DNA from: an uncultured Schlesneria sp. | GTDB taxonomy: Bacteria > Planctomycetota > Planctomycetia > Planctomycetales > Planctomycetaceae | Assembly: GCA_903904835.1 (NCBI GenBank) | Contig: CAIVEI010000050.1 | Location: forward strand, 62,001-126,000 | Length of the DNA: 64,000 nucleotides | Reading direction: 5' to 3' | Shown here: positions 23,939 through 33,638 of the stretch, piece after piece | Position numbering within the stretch: the first letter of the stretch is position 1 | How the letters are laid out: each line of letters opens with the position of its first letter | Position numbers and translations under genes: made by a program | Notes under the pieces: model-generated | The model's input: the letters and a program-made list of their open reading frames with translations, nothing else | Database searches by the model: none | Told to the model about the DNA's origin: nothing

Positions 23939-24877
23939 TCAGGGCGTCTTCTTTCCGAGGGCGACCAGCGAAAGGAACTCAAACACAAGATTCGCCGCAA
24001 GAATCGCTGTGATATTAGCCGAGTCAAACGGGGGTGAAACTTCGACCAGATCAAACCCGATCAGGTTCGTTCCACGAAGTCCCCTGACGAGCTGCAACAT
24101 TTCGTAACTTGAGAACCCTCCCACTTCCGGAGTCCCGGTCCCCGGCGCAAAGGCGGGGTCCACTGCATCGATATCGAGAGTGACGTACGTCGGTTTGTGT
24201 CCAATACACGATGTCACCTCGTTTAAGATCGATCCGATACCGACCCGGCGAAACTCATCGAAAGTCACCATTCTGGCACCCAGGCGTTTGGCATCGAGGT
24301 AATCCTCGGGTCCATTTGTCGGGCCACGGATCCCAATCTGGAAATAGGCCGAAGTATCGATCAACAATTCTTCAATCGCCCTGCGAAACGGTGTACCGTG
24401 ACTGAATCGTTGTCCGGGATATTCAGAATCCCACGTGTCGGGATGAGCATCGAAGTGTACGACCGCAAGCGGCCCGTATTTCTTGGCGTGAGCTCGCAAT
24501 AACGGAAGCGAAATTGAATGGTCGCCGCCGAGTGATATCAGCTTTGATCCAGACGTAATGATGCGACTGGCCGCCCGTTCGATCTCGTGATGGGTGGCGA
24601 CGATATCTGGCGGAACGACATCAATATCACCGAGATCAGCGACCTTCAGCGACTTGAACGGGGCGATCTGTTGAGCGTTGTTATATCCCCAGAGCAACAG
24701 CGACTGTTCGCGAATTGCTCTCGGGCCGAACCGAGTGCCGCTTCGGTAAGAAACCGAGCCGTCATACGGTATTCCGACGATGGAAACATCGTAGCCTTGT
24801 GCGTCACTCGCAATCGGGCATCGTCCAAATGATGCGATGCCTGAATAAGGCTGAGCTGCAAACACCGGGGAATTCAT
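23939..24877 (-). CDS. speB: Agmatinase/ureohydrolase family protein
   Basis: The start at ATG 24877 (MNSPVFAAQP) is preceded by a perfect AGGAGG and clears the upstream gene, so a longer frame is rejected. The 312-residue enzyme has the binuclear manganese motifs of ureohydrolases: GGDHSISL, HFDAHPDTWD, SHGTPF and DIDAVDPAFAPGTGTPE. Agmatinases hydrolyse agmatine to putrescine and urea; arginase, formiminoglutamase and guanidinobutyrase are related, so the substrate is not certain. The ATG lies 14 bases after the stop of mtnA, and a NIPSNAP gene precedes mtnA. Linking putrescine synthesis to salvage of methylthioadenosine, the by-product of spermidine synthesis, makes biochemical sense. Confidence 0.9.
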   Translation of the reverse strand: MNSPVFAAQPYSGIASFGRCPIASDAQGYDVSIVGIPYDGSVSYRSGTRFGPRAIREQSLLLWGYNNAQQIAPFKSLKVADLGDIDVVPPDIVATHHEIERAASRIITSGSKLISLGGDHSISLPLLRAHAKKYGPLAVVHFDAHPDTWDSEYPGQRFSHGTPFRRAIEELLIDTSAYFQIGIRGPTNGPEDYLDAKRLGARMVTFDEFRRVGIGSILNEVTSCIGHKPTYVTLDIDAVDPAFAPGTGTPEVGGFSSYEMLQLVRGLRGTNLIGFDLVEVSPPFDSANITAILAANLVFEFLSLVALGKKTP

Positions 24878-24881
24878 GAGA

Positions 24882-24887
24882 CCTCCT
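24882..24887 (-). promoter_or_regulatory. Shine-Dalgarno site fixing the start of the ureohydrolase
   Basis: Read on the minus strand the sequence is AGGAGG TCTC ATG. This perfect anti-16S match, only 4 bases from the ATG at 24877, decides the start against an upstream in-frame candidate that would overlap mtnA. Confidence 0.85.
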
Positions 24888-24891
24888 GAAT

Positions 24892-25950
24892 TCACGACTT
24901 CAACATGGCCTGGATGTTCTCTTTCGTGACCGGTTGGATCACTCCCTTTTCCGTAATCAAGGCGGTGATATGTGTTGCCGGTGCAACGTCGAATGCCGGA
25001 TTGTAAGTCCGACATCCGTCAGGTGCCGTTTGCCGACCAAAGGCATTGGTAATCTCGGTCGAAGCACGTTCTTCAATCGGGATTTCCTTCCCGCTTTGGA
25101 TAGTCAGATCAAAAGTGCTTGATGGCGCCGTGACGTAGAAGGGAATGTTGTGGGCTTTGGCAAGAATCGAAAGCGAATACGTTCCAATCTTGTTCGCCGA
25201 ATCGCCGTTCGCAGCGATTCGGTCGGCACCAACGATCACCGCCTGGACACGTCCTTCTTGCATCACCCAGCCCGCCATCGAATCGCAGATCAACGTGGCA
25301 GGAATGCCTCGCTGCATCAATTCCCAGGCCGTCAGTCTGGCTCCTTGCAGTAGCGGACGGGTTTCATCGGCATAGACTTGTAGCGAGGGATTCTGCGCTG
25401 CCGCCGCGAAGATCACGGCGAGTGCCGTTCCGTCTCCTGCCGTGGCAAGTCCCCCGGTATTACAGTGGGTTAAAACTCCCTTGCAACCACTCAATAACGG
25501 AAGTCCGTGACGCGCCATCGCCAGGCACATCTCTCGATCTTCATGCTCAATCGCTTTCGCCTCGACCAGCAGGCGATCGAGCAATTCTGGCGAAGTCAGA
25601 TTTGGAGCCGAATTGGCCGTTCGGTGCATTCGATCGAGTGCCCAGAAAAGATTCACTGCCGTCGGCCGGCTTCCAGCCAGGTACGTCACGACATGCTGTA
25701 GCCGCGTATTCAACTGGTCGCGAGTCGAAGTCACGTCAGGCTGACATCCGACGACGACGCCATAAGCCGCGGCAACGCCGATGGCCGGCGCCCCCCGAAC
25801 TCGAAGCATTTTGATGGCGTCCCACACGACTTCGACAGTCGTGCAGGCCAGTTCACGATATTCGACAGGCAGTAATGTCTGATCGATCAATTGGAGATGC
25901 CCCGACTGGGCATCTCCAATCCAGGCAACGGCAGGACGTGGGTGAGGCAT
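24892..25950 (-). CDS. mtnA: Methylthioribose-1-phosphate isomerase
   Basis: The 352-residue protein matches MtnA throughout: RGAPAIGVAAAYG, THCNTGGLATAGDGTAL with the catalytic cysteine, and VGADRIAANGDSANKIGTY with the catalytic aspartate. The enzyme converts 5-methylthioribose-1-phosphate to methylthioribulose-1-phosphate in the methionine salvage pathway, in the cytoplasm. The related eIF2B-like aldose isomerases share the fold, but the length and both active-site segments fit MtnA. It starts 22 bases after the NIPSNAP gene and ends 14 bases before the ureohydrolase, so the three are probably one operon. No other mtn genes are in the window. Confidence 0.95.
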   Translation of the reverse strand: MPHPRPAVAWIGDAQSGHLQLIDQTLLPVEYRELACTTVEVVWDAIKMLRVRGAPAIGVAAAYGVVVGCQPDVTSTRDQLNTRLQHVVTYLAGSRPTAVNLFWALDRMHRTANSAPNLTSPELLDRLLVEAKAIEHEDREMCLAMARHGLPLLSGCKGVLTHCNTGGLATAGDGTALAVIFAAAAQNPSLQVYADETRPLLQGARLTAWELMQRGIPATLICDSMAGWVMQEGRVQAVIVGADRIAANGDSANKIGTYSLSILAKAHNIPFYVTAPSSTFDLTIQSGKEIPIEERASTEITNAFGRQTAPDGCRTYNPAFDVAPATHITALITEKGVIQPVTKENIQAMLKS

Positions 25951-25972
25951 GGTAATCTCAATAACCCGAATC

Positions 25973-26416
25973 TCACTTCATTGGTGAGTAATCGGTTGGA
26001 ACATAGAACTGAGATTCAGGACGAATGGCGAGAATCTTGCCATCTTTTTCGGATGCGTCTCGGGCGGCTTTCCATTCGGGGTCCTGACCGAACGATTCGA
26101 ACGATGCTTTTGCTGCCGCCTGGCTCTTGTGGGCCAGTAAATAAACGAGTTTGTTATCGACCGGTTTGCCTTCGGCGTCGACCGGCGTGAGATACACGAC
26201 GTTCTTCATTCCATGCTTTTCAAATAGCTTGACCGTATGGTCTCGGAAGCGAGCATGCAGCGCGGGCAAGCGACCTGGTTCCGTCGTATAAGTCCGCAGT
26301 TCGTAAACGAAGTTCGGCTTTTCCGGTTGAGCAAGAATCGGCTTCACCGACCAGCCCAGTCCCATTCCCAAACCGACCAAAGCCAATGATCCAAGCATTA
26401 ATTTGACGGAATTCAT
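25973..26416 (-). CDS. Exported NIPSNAP-family protein
   Basis: The 147-residue protein opens with a signal peptide or anchor (hydrophobic stretch about 8-27) followed by QPEKPNFVYELRTYTTEPGRL, the typical opening of a NIPSNAP ferredoxin-like domain. A second landmark is KHGMKNVVYLTPVDAEGK, and the protein ends near ESQFYVPTDYSPMK. Secreted NIPSNAP proteins are frequent in planctomycetes. Their function is unknown; the fold often occurs as a dimeric alpha-beta barrel. It is the first gene of the putative NIPSNAP-mtnA-speB operon, with no evident biochemical link to the two enzymes. Confidence 0.92.
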   Translation of the reverse strand: MNSVKLMLGSLALVGLGMGLGWSVKPILAQPEKPNFVYELRTYTTEPGRLPALHARFRDHTVKLFEKHGMKNVVYLTPVDAEGKPVDNKLVYLLAHKSQAAAKASFESFGQDPEWKAARDASEKDGKILAIRPESQFYVPTDYSPMK

Positions 26417-26600
26417 CGAAATCCTTTCAGAGCGTCACACAGGAAATCAAACAATGGGCTGGTATTTCGAACCGATCCGAAAACGACCATCGGCACACAT
26501 CTCTACAGCACTTCGTTGACTTCCGCCAGCCAGTTGCTGGATGAAATTTTTTTACCGAGACCGGTCATGATAAAAAAAGGTCAAATTCCAGTTGTCGTGA

Positions 26601-28241
26601 CTACTTCGGTTCGACGTCGGCGCTTTTTAAAGCGTCCATTTCCTCGCTTAACAACCGGACCTTTTCTTCGCCGAGATGCGCTTTAATTAACGCAACCGCT
26701 TCATCACACATTCGGTTGATACGGATTTCAGCCGCTCGGTCGCGACTTGCCTTTGCGGCAGCAACCCCGGCGACTCGAACGGCAATCAGCCGGTCAATAA
26801 GTGAACTAGAATTTGCCTGCTGCTTCAGTAGCGTCAGCTTCTGATCCACCGTCTGCCAATCATCTTTTTTTGCCGCTGCTCGAATTGTCGAAATTGCCGT
26901 ATTACGAAGAGCGACCGCATCGATGACTTCACCCTGGAGCATCTGCAAATCGGCTTCTGCTGCAAGTCTTGTTGCATCGTCAGGAACCTCGAATCGAACC
27001 TCAGGGGCAGCTCCTGGAACAAAAGGGACTCGCGCAAGCAAATGTTGGCCACTGTAAGCGAATAGCCAGACTAGTGGATGACTCGACTCAACAGAGATCC
27101 TGGTAAGGCCACGCCGATCTGTCAGCTTTTCATCGATTAATGTTGAAGCGGGATCGATCTCGGGATGGTCTTCAGTCACTCGGGGAATCATTGCTTCTGT
27201 GCGAACTTCTAACCGATGCGCGACGAGAGGCAATTGTGGTTTCGACTGGGTGACCAGTTGAATCCTTGTTGATTCGAACTGTGGCCTCAGGGAGACAACC
27301 AGCGTGTCGATTCGGCCTCGCTTCTTACCACCCAGCGCAAGTTTCAGTCCGCTCTGCACTGTTGCAACAACTCGCGAGCCATCAACTTCGTCAACGGTAA
27401 GATACGTCCAAGGGATCACCTGAAGTTTCTCGATCACATGATCTTTGTTCCGATATGCCAGCATTGGAATCAAAACTTCGTCCGATGAAAGTTGCGAAAA
27501 CGTCGGATCAGGTGTGATAAGCTCACCCCCATTCAGTCGAATCTGTACCGACCGGTCGTTGACTTGCACGACGATTCCCATCGGTCGAAAGAGATCGCGA
27601 CAAAGCCGGATCAGGGCAATCGCGAGATCGCGTTCGTCATGGACCACGGTCGAAGCGACAACGGATTCTGTCTGAACTTCTGGCTGCCATGATCGAACAC
27701 TGACTCGCTTACCAACCGGCAGGGGTTCGACGGCCGCCACGAACCAGACATCGGCCGATTCGCCCGGTCGATGTTTCTCAATGACCGAACGATCAAGTCG
27801 GACGAGTCCCCGTTCGCTGACAGGATCTAGCCAGGAAATTTCGGATGCTTCAAATGTCCAAAGGTCGCCGACACAACGTCGAGCGGTCTGTTGAATGTCG
27901 TGCAGACTCATCCGCCTGGCTGTTGAGTCAATCGAAGTTGGGTCGAAGGCAACAAGCAGTCGAACATTGTATGGTCGACGCTCGGCAGGAACATCCGACA
28001 CGGCAGTGTGATCGGCTGCGGCGACTGGGCCAATAAAGTTCGCTGAGACACTCAGGAACAATATCGAGTAACAAAAAAGTTTCCGGCAAATTTTTTGGTG
28101 GTTATGACTGGCCACACGGGGACTGAGCCTATCCGTGAATCGTGTCACAAATTCAACGACGTAAATCGGCAATGATCTGTGCGAACGGACAATGCGCCCG
28201 TCCGATTCCGCTGATTTTGATTGTAAATGGGGTTTTCGCAT
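26601..28241 (-). CDS. Exported protein of unknown function, coupled to a solute-binding protein
   Basis: The start at ATG 28241 overlaps the stop of the upstream gene as TGATG, a sign of translational coupling. The 546-residue product has a long basic N-terminus, then a hydrophobic segment ending in GPVAAAD, probably a signal peptide. The mature protein alternates beta-rich segments with a C-terminal helical part. I see no known catalytic motif. Phrases such as VRLLVAFDPTSIDS and DERDLAIALIRLCRDLFRPMG recall planctomycete secreted proteins without assigned function. The coupling implies a stoichiometric partnership with the family-5 solute-binding protein. Confidence 0.8.
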   Translation of the reverse strand: MRKPHLQSKSAESDGRIVRSHRSLPIYVVEFVTRFTDRLSPRVASHNHQKICRKLFCYSILFLSVSANFIGPVAAADHTAVSDVPAERRPYNVRLLVAFDPTSIDSTARRMSLHDIQQTARRCVGDLWTFEASEISWLDPVSERGLVRLDRSVIEKHRPGESADVWFVAAVEPLPVGKRVSVRSWQPEVQTESVVASTVVHDERDLAIALIRLCRDLFRPMGIVVQVNDRSVQIRLNGGELITPDPTFSQLSSDEVLIPMLAYRNKDHVIEKLQVIPWTYLTVDEVDGSRVVATVQSGLKLALGGKKRGRIDTLVVSLRPQFESTRIQLVTQSKPQLPLVAHRLEVRTEAMIPRVTEDHPEIDPASTLIDEKLTDRRGLTRISVESSHPLVWLFAYSGQHLLARVPFVPGAAPEVRFEVPDDATRLAAEADLQMLQGEVIDAVALRNTAISTIRAAAKKDDWQTVDQKLTLLKQQANSSSLIDRLIAVRVAGVAAAKASRDRAAEIRINRMCDEAVALIKAHLGEEKVRLLSEEMDALKSADVEPK

Positions 28242-30913
28242 CACGGATTTTCCTGCGGATACCACGACTGCAAAGTCCAACGCTCAACGTCCTGAAAGGG
28301 ATGCATGAGCCGAGGGGGCAGGCCGATCAAATGTCTGCGTGTGACGAAAAATTCGTCGACTTCCCAAAGCGGGATATATCGTGTTTCGATCAACAGTTCT
28401 GACTCGATGCGATGAAGCAGTTTCGTTGCCGACGTCCAGTCATTTGTTCGTTCCAGATCTAACAACTGTCGGCGAACTCGGTCGGGAAGTGGCGTCAGCG
28501 TCTCAACCCGAGTGTCTGAATTCAACGTCATTAACGGCCACAATTCCGTGACAGGCTCAATAATTCGAGTCATCCGATACGCCATGTCCCAGTCAGCATC
28601 TGACGAATCGCCGGCGTCGTCAATGAGCTGAACAGTAACTCCCACACGCTTCCAGTGCTCAATCATTGATGCGGCTGTTTTTCGAATATCCGCGTCGGGC
28701 GGACACGCCAGGCGAAGCACATGCAACTTTCCGCCCAATTGCTTTTTGGCAGTCATCGCAAGCGTCGCAGATCGCTGTGCGTCGTACGGCGTTGGCTCAA
28801 GCATTCGATTATGACCATAACTGACGGTCGGAAACGGAGTGGCTGTTACGCGTACGAATCGACCGTTGAAATCGGATGTGATCGATTTCTCAATAAGTTC
28901 ATTACGCGGTAATGCGAGCGACAAAGCTCGTCGCAATTGACTATCTTTAAGCTGCGCTGAGTTTGGATTGAACACAATCAGATGTGACGACGGCAGTGCA
29001 TAGGGTAACACAAAAAACCGAGGATCATCCTGAAGATTTTTCAAGTCCTGAAAATTGACGTGAGGTATCCCGACGATTTCACCGCGTAACAGACCCTGTA
29101 GTGCTCGTTCCCAAGACTCATAGCGGACCTCAACAATTTCATCGACATTGCGGGCTTTGGTTGTTGCAGGCTGTGATCGAACGCGACGGTACACGACTTG
29201 GTTCTCGTTCCGATTGTGCTCATAGAATCGCTGTCTCCCAGCGGTCGCAATTGCACCCGCTGGAATGTCTGGGTTGAGCGTTCGCCAATCGACAAGCGAA
29301 ACTGGAAACTGAAACAACGCCTCGAGCCGCAACGGTAGTCGCCGGAAATGAATCATAAATTGCGAAGGTGATTGAATCTCGACGTTTTCGATGATACTTG
29401 CCAGTCGTTCATCGGATGACGAGGAATTCGGATCGATCTTCGCTGCCAGCTCTCCCAGAATATCCGCTGAAGTAATCACGGGCCGTGCTTCCCAGTCCTG
29501 CCGATTCAATCGCAGGGAAAACTGAACCTGACGACCAAGGTCCATCGGCTCCCATGATTCCAGAATTGTCGAGCGGTATCGCACGCCACGCTCGTCGACA
29601 CGAATCGGGTCAAACAATGGTTGAAGTTTCAGATTCTTCGCGGCGGAATCGGCTGACGTTTCGAACGGATATTTCGTCGCTTCACCAGGTAATCGAAGCA
29701 CTCCCAACCGAACACTTTGATGACGATCGTTCAATTCACGGTGTGCGTCTTTCAGTCCAGGGGTGTCCGGCCAGACTCTCGCTGCAAAATCGATAAGACG
29801 TGCCCCTTTCGCTGCGTCTCCCTGCGCTGTCGCACTCTTTGCTTCCGTGATCAAACCGGTTGTTCGAGCAATGAGTTCGCCCCGCCATTTCAATCCAATT
29901 GGATGCTGCGCATCGCGAGCCGCCAATCGACCAAGAAAAAAGCGAACTTGCCGATAATCCGTTCGTTCAACCAGTTCAGTGACTAAGTTGTCGATCACTT
30001 TACCGTAGAAATCTGATAAGGCGGGATAGACAGAATTACGGTCCCATAAATCCTCTAACAAACGCAGTGCCCCCTCGTGATCTCCACGCGCCGAATGCTG
30101 CCCCGCGTCAGTGAAAAGCAGCCGTTGATAAATTTCGTCGAACTTCGGCCAGGTCTTGGCAAGTTTCAGTGGCAACGGATCAGAGACGACATATCGAGCT
30201 TGTTCATCTTCGGCCGTCGCTGCCGCGGCTTCTTCTCGACGCAATGCCTGATAAGCATCCGTGATACGGACGTTGTTCTCACGATGCCGACGATCGACGA
30301 ACATCAGCAAATCGTAGGCAAGGGAAGTCATACCTTCGTCGATTAACAAGTTTGTCCGACGTAGAACCAGATCTTCGAAATACTCGATCCTCTGAACCAT
30401 TTTTGTTTCGAGAAGATAGTCAGGATCCTGGTCCTGACCCGGATCGATCAGCGTTATTGGAAGTCGAAGAAACTGTTGGCGGCGTTCTTTCAGCCGTTCG
30501 TCTCCACCGAGAAAACCTGCTTTACCCTTCAGAAGATAACGCTCGTATTCGCTGGTCAATCTGGCAAGTGTATCGGGCCGAGGCCCGACCGGTTCGACGA
30601 TCAGGACTTCCTGGGTCTTGAGAACAACCCAATCGAATGGCTTTGCTCGCAACAACTCTTCCGCCGACGGCAATTCCATTTCGGAATACTTCGGCAAACC
30701 AGCTTCGCCATCCTTCTCGGGATCTTTGACTTCTTTGTTTGGTCTGACGAGACCTAATTTTTTGGGGTCCTCAGCGGCACGCGACCACGCCGGCAAAGCG
30801 AAAAGAAAGATTGTGAATAATAACAAGAGCCTGACGCAGATATGCCGTCGAAACCAAATTTGATTTGCCGCACGGCGGTGATCCAAGTCGAGTTCGTCAA
30901 CGTTGTCTAACAT
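28241..30913 (-). CDS. Exported ABC-transporter-type solute-binding protein (family 5), with N-terminal extension
   Basis: The most likely start is ATG 30913, followed by a hydrophobic signal segment (RLLLLFTIFLFALPAWSRAA); an ATG at 30955 is also possible. The first 400 or so residues of the mature protein are helical, with TPR-like pieces. The C-terminal 500 form an SBP_bac_5 fold, seen in VQFSLRLNRQDWEARP, SSHLIVFNPNSAQLKDSQLRRALSLALPRNEL and YIPLWEVDEF. Family-5 proteins bind oligopeptides, nickel or sugars for ABC importers. No permease or ATPase gene is near, and the helical N-terminus is unusual, so a non-transport role is possible. The stop overlaps the start of the next gene. Confidence 0.83.
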   Translation of the reverse strand: MLDNVDELDLDHRRAANQIWFRRHICVRLLLLFTIFLFALPAWSRAAEDPKKLGLVRPNKEVKDPEKDGEAGLPKYSEMELPSAEELLRAKPFDWVVLKTQEVLIVEPVGPRPDTLARLTSEYERYLLKGKAGFLGGDERLKERRQQFLRLPITLIDPGQDQDPDYLLETKMVQRIEYFEDLVLRRTNLLIDEGMTSLAYDLLMFVDRRHRENNVRITDAYQALRREEAAAATAEDEQARYVVSDPLPLKLAKTWPKFDEIYQRLLFTDAGQHSARGDHEGALRLLEDLWDRNSVYPALSDFYGKVIDNLVTELVERTDYRQVRFFLGRLAARDAQHPIGLKWRGELIARTTGLITEAKSATAQGDAAKGARLIDFAARVWPDTPGLKDAHRELNDRHQSVRLGVLRLPGEATKYPFETSADSAAKNLKLQPLFDPIRVDERGVRYRSTILESWEPMDLGRQVQFSLRLNRQDWEARPVITSADILGELAAKIDPNSSSSDERLASIIENVEIQSPSQFMIHFRRLPLRLEALFQFPVSLVDWRTLNPDIPAGAIATAGRQRFYEHNRNENQVVYRRVRSQPATTKARNVDEIVEVRYESWERALQGLLRGEIVGIPHVNFQDLKNLQDDPRFFVLPYALPSSHLIVFNPNSAQLKDSQLRRALSLALPRNELIEKSITSDFNGRFVRVTATPFPTVSYGHNRMLEPTPYDAQRSATLAMTAKKQLGGKLHVLRLACPPDADIRKTAASMIEHWKRVGVTVQLIDDAGDSSDADWDMAYRMTRIIEPVTELWPLMTLNSDTRVETLTPLPDRVRRQLLDLERTNDWTSATKLLHRIESELLIETRYIPLWEVDEFFVTRRHLIGLPPRLMHPFQDVERWTLQSWYPQENP

Positions 30914-31259
30914 GGTTTTGGCACAGTACGTCGTTCGTTCAAGGAATCCGTACATGGGATTTGTTTCAATGAGAACGTGACTCGGTTGGCACACGAGAAG
31001 GGCTGAATTTGCAGAATGAATTATATCGGCGACAAGACCACTGTACCACGTGCAAGGTTCGGTTTCGTTGAACGCGAAGCAAATCAACCTCAACTTCAAC
31101 TTCTGTGATTCTATTAAAGATTGTCGAGTTTCAGGCTTGCTCTTGGTAGGCTGCTCCCTGAGATTTCCTTCACTGTGAGCCGAACTCTTGAGGCCAGAGA
31201 TCGACTCCGCGACGATCGCAATGATTAAAAAGTCAGCGAATTTTGGAAAGAGGTTGTTG
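30914..31259. other. Divergent promoter region
   Basis: About 350 bases separate the divergently transcribed solute-binding protein and S9 peptidase once starts with signal peptides are chosen. Open frames from both sides extend into it through non-ATG codons, but they lack protein features. No clear promoter or operator was recognised. Confidence 0.5.
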
Positions 31260-33254
31260 ATGAATTTTCCGTCTCTTCGTTGCCTGGCGACCATCGTCGC
31301 GGGATGTTGTTGCCTCAGTTCGGAATTGAAGTTTGTTCGAGCTGATACAGACCCGCGTAAACCTGCTGCCATCGACGCACAAGAAGTCCCGCAAGTTCCG
31401 CCCGAACTATTTGCAAAGTTGGCTCAGTATCAAAGCGTGCGAGGAGCCACGTTCCGGGGTTGGGCGCCTGATGGAACAGGAATCCTGATCAATACTCGTT
31501 TCGGCAATTCGTCTCAATTGCATCGCGTTTATGAACCTGCGGGGCGACGCGAACAAATTACGTTTTTCGACGAACCCGTCTCGGGAAGGTTTGTGCCAAA
31601 AGCGACCGATGGATCGATCCTTTTGATGATGGACGCCGGTGGAAACGAAAATGACCAGATCCACCTTCTCGACCGGCGGAACTTCAATACCACGCTGCTG
31701 ACGGACGGGAAGTCCCGCAACAAGCTGGGAACCATTCGAACTGATGGCTCCCAGGCAATCGTCTCCAGCAATAAGCGAAATGGCCGCGACTCTGATCTTT
31801 TTCTTTTAGACCTTCGTCGACCTGATTCAATGACATTGCTGATGCAGGTCGAAAAACAAACCTGGAACACTCATGACTGGTCGCCTGACGGAAAGACAAT
31901 TTTGATGTCTCGCTTCGTTTCGGCGAATGAATCCTATCCTGCGTTACTTGATTTAGAGACGGGACAACGAACTGATCTGCCATTGCCCTCGTCCGGATTA
32001 TCCGCGATTGGGCCGATGGCGTTCGCTGCTGACGGAAAATCGATTCTGATCGCAACAGACGGCGAAAGTGAATTCCGTCGTCTCGCTCGATTTGACCTGG
32101 CAACACGAAAATATACTTGGCTGACAGACGATATCCCCTGGGACGTTACCGACATCGCCGTCGATAACGAATCGGGATTGATCGCGTTCACAGTGAATGA
32201 AGACGGAGCTACCCGTTTGTTCCTGGTCGGATCGAACGATGCGCGAAGCGAATTAAAGATACCACTTGGTATTGTTTCAGGAATCGAGTTCTCACCCGAT
32301 GGAACGCAACTTGGCTTTACACTGGCAAGACCGGACGCACCACCGGATGCTTATTCAGTTTTACGGAAAACCGGCGAATTGACCCGATGGACATTCAGTG
32401 AAGTGGGGGGACTGAATCCAGACTCATTCGTCACACCAACGCGAATCCAGTTCAAATCATTCGATGGCCGAATGATTCCTGCATATTACTTCAAACCAAA
32501 AATGGGTCCTGACTTACTGGCCTCTTCAACAAATCCAAGCGGACATGTCACCCAATTGAAGATCCCTGTCTACATCAGCATTCATGGTGGGCCCGAATCA
32601 CAGTATCAACCATTCTTTTCACCCATCATTCAATTCTATTTGAACGAATTGAAAATCGCGGTCATTTGTCCGAACGTGCGGGGTTCAAGCGGATATGGAA
32701 AGACCTACCTGAAACTCGATAACGCGGAAAAACGTGAAGACAGCGTCAAAGATATTGGTGCACTACTTGACTGGATCGGTCAACAACCAGAACTCGATTC
32801 GTCGCGGATTGCAGTCGCGGGAGGTTCGTACGGCGGTTACATGACCTTGGCATCGCTCACACATTTTGGCGATCGGATTAAAGCGGGAATCGATGTCGTT
32901 GGTATCGCTAATTTCATCACGTTTTTGGAAAAGACCGCTGGATATCGAGTCGACCTGCGTCGAGCCGAATACGGTGACGAGCGCGATCCAAAAATGAAAG
33001 AAATCTTTGAAAAAATCAGTCCTCTTAATAACGCCGAGAAAATCAAAGCCGCTTTGCTGGTGATTCATGGTCGCAATGATCCGCGTGTTCCATTTTATGA
33101 GGCGGAACAAATCGCCACGAAAGTGAGATCACGCGGGCGCAATGTCTGGACGGTTTTTGCAAACAATGAAGGGCATGGCTTCAGCAAAAAGGACAACAGT
33201 GACTATCAACGTGCTGTGGAGGTGCTGTTTTTACAGAAGCACCTGCAGCCATGA
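31260..33254 (+). CDS. Exported S9-family peptidase (prolyl oligopeptidase / acylaminoacyl peptidase type)
   Basis: The start at ATG 31260 is preceded by AGAGG and gives a signal peptide (CLATIVAGCCCLSSELKFVRA). An ATG 39 bases upstream is possible. The first 400 residues form a TolB/WD40-like beta propeller (HDWSPDGKTILMS, GIEFSPDGTQLGF). The C-terminal alpha/beta hydrolase domain has the catalytic Ser523 in GGSYGGYM, Asp607 in RNDPRVPF and His639 in NEGHGFS. S9 peptidases cleave short peptides, often after proline, or release acylated N-terminal residues. It probably acts in the periplasm on oligopeptides. The gene is monocistronic and divergent from the solute-binding protein gene, which might deliver or bind peptides; that link is inferred. 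Confidence 0.94.
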   Translation: MNFPSLRCLATIVAGCCCLSSELKFVRADTDPRKPAAIDAQEVPQVPPELFAKLAQYQSVRGATFRGWAPDGTGILINTRFGNSSQLHRVYEPAGRREQITFFDEPVSGRFVPKATDGSILLMMDAGGNENDQIHLLDRRNFNTTLLTDGKSRNKLGTIRTDGSQAIVSSNKRNGRDSDLFLLDLRRPDSMTLLMQVEKQTWNTHDWSPDGKTILMSRFVSANESYPALLDLETGQRTDLPLPSSGLSAIGPMAFAADGKSILIATDGESEFRRLARFDLATRKYTWLTDDIPWDVTDIAVDNESGLIAFTVNEDGATRLFLVGSNDARSELKIPLGIVSGIEFSPDGTQLGFTLARPDAPPDAYSVLRKTGELTRWTFSEVGGLNPDSFVTPTRIQFKSFDGRMIPAYYFKPKMGPDLLASSTNPSGHVTQLKIPVYISIHGGPESQYQPFFSPIIQFYLNELKIAVICPNVRGSSGYGKTYLKLDNAEKREDSVKDIGALLDWIGQQPELDSSRIAVAGGSYGGYMTLASLTHFGDRIKAGIDVVGIANFITFLEKTAGYRVDLRRAEYGDERDPKMKEIFEKISPLNNAEKIKAALLVIHGRNDPRVPFYEAEQIATKVRSRGRNVWTVFANNEGHGFSKKDNSDYQRAVEVLFLQKHLQP

Positions 33255-33638
33255 GGTTTAGATGGGGTTCTGGGCATTTTAGCGCAGATGCTTTGAATAA
33301 ATGGAACGAATGTAACTTATGAGACGAATAGGACGAATTTGAGGTATGGGGTGGAATTCTAAGGAAAGATAGCACCACAAATCAGTCTGTTTCGATGCGA
33401 TCGCGACGGTCGATGAATGATACTGGTCGCTCAGACCCCTGCTGAAACAGACTGTTTCTTTCGTCAGTTCGGTGACTCGCAGAAAAACAGAGGCTTGACC
33501 GGTCTGAACTCGGTTTGTTAGTGTGTAACGCATCAGTGGCTACTGAAATATGAAGATTTCCTACCCCCGCACGGCAGGGTTGCTGGCTGCGCGGTTATCC
33601 CACCTTAAAAAAGCAACACAGCGAAAGGAACGGCCACA
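33255..33638. other. Intergenic region upstream of the DUF1501 gene
   Basis: About 385 bases without a gene. A sequence TTGACC followed 18 bases later by TAGTGT (near 33495-33524) could be a weak promoter. A clear ribosome site (AAAGGAAC) lies just before the ATG at 33639. Nothing else is evident. Confidence 0.45.

Noticed and set aside
24878-25015. Longer N-terminus for the ureohydrolase
   Set aside because: It overlaps mtnA, and a perfect AGGAGG marks the internal ATG at 24877.
30956-31372. Longer N-terminus for the solute-binding protein
   Set aside because: It overlaps the divergent S9 peptidase and would bury the signal peptide 170 residues inside the protein.
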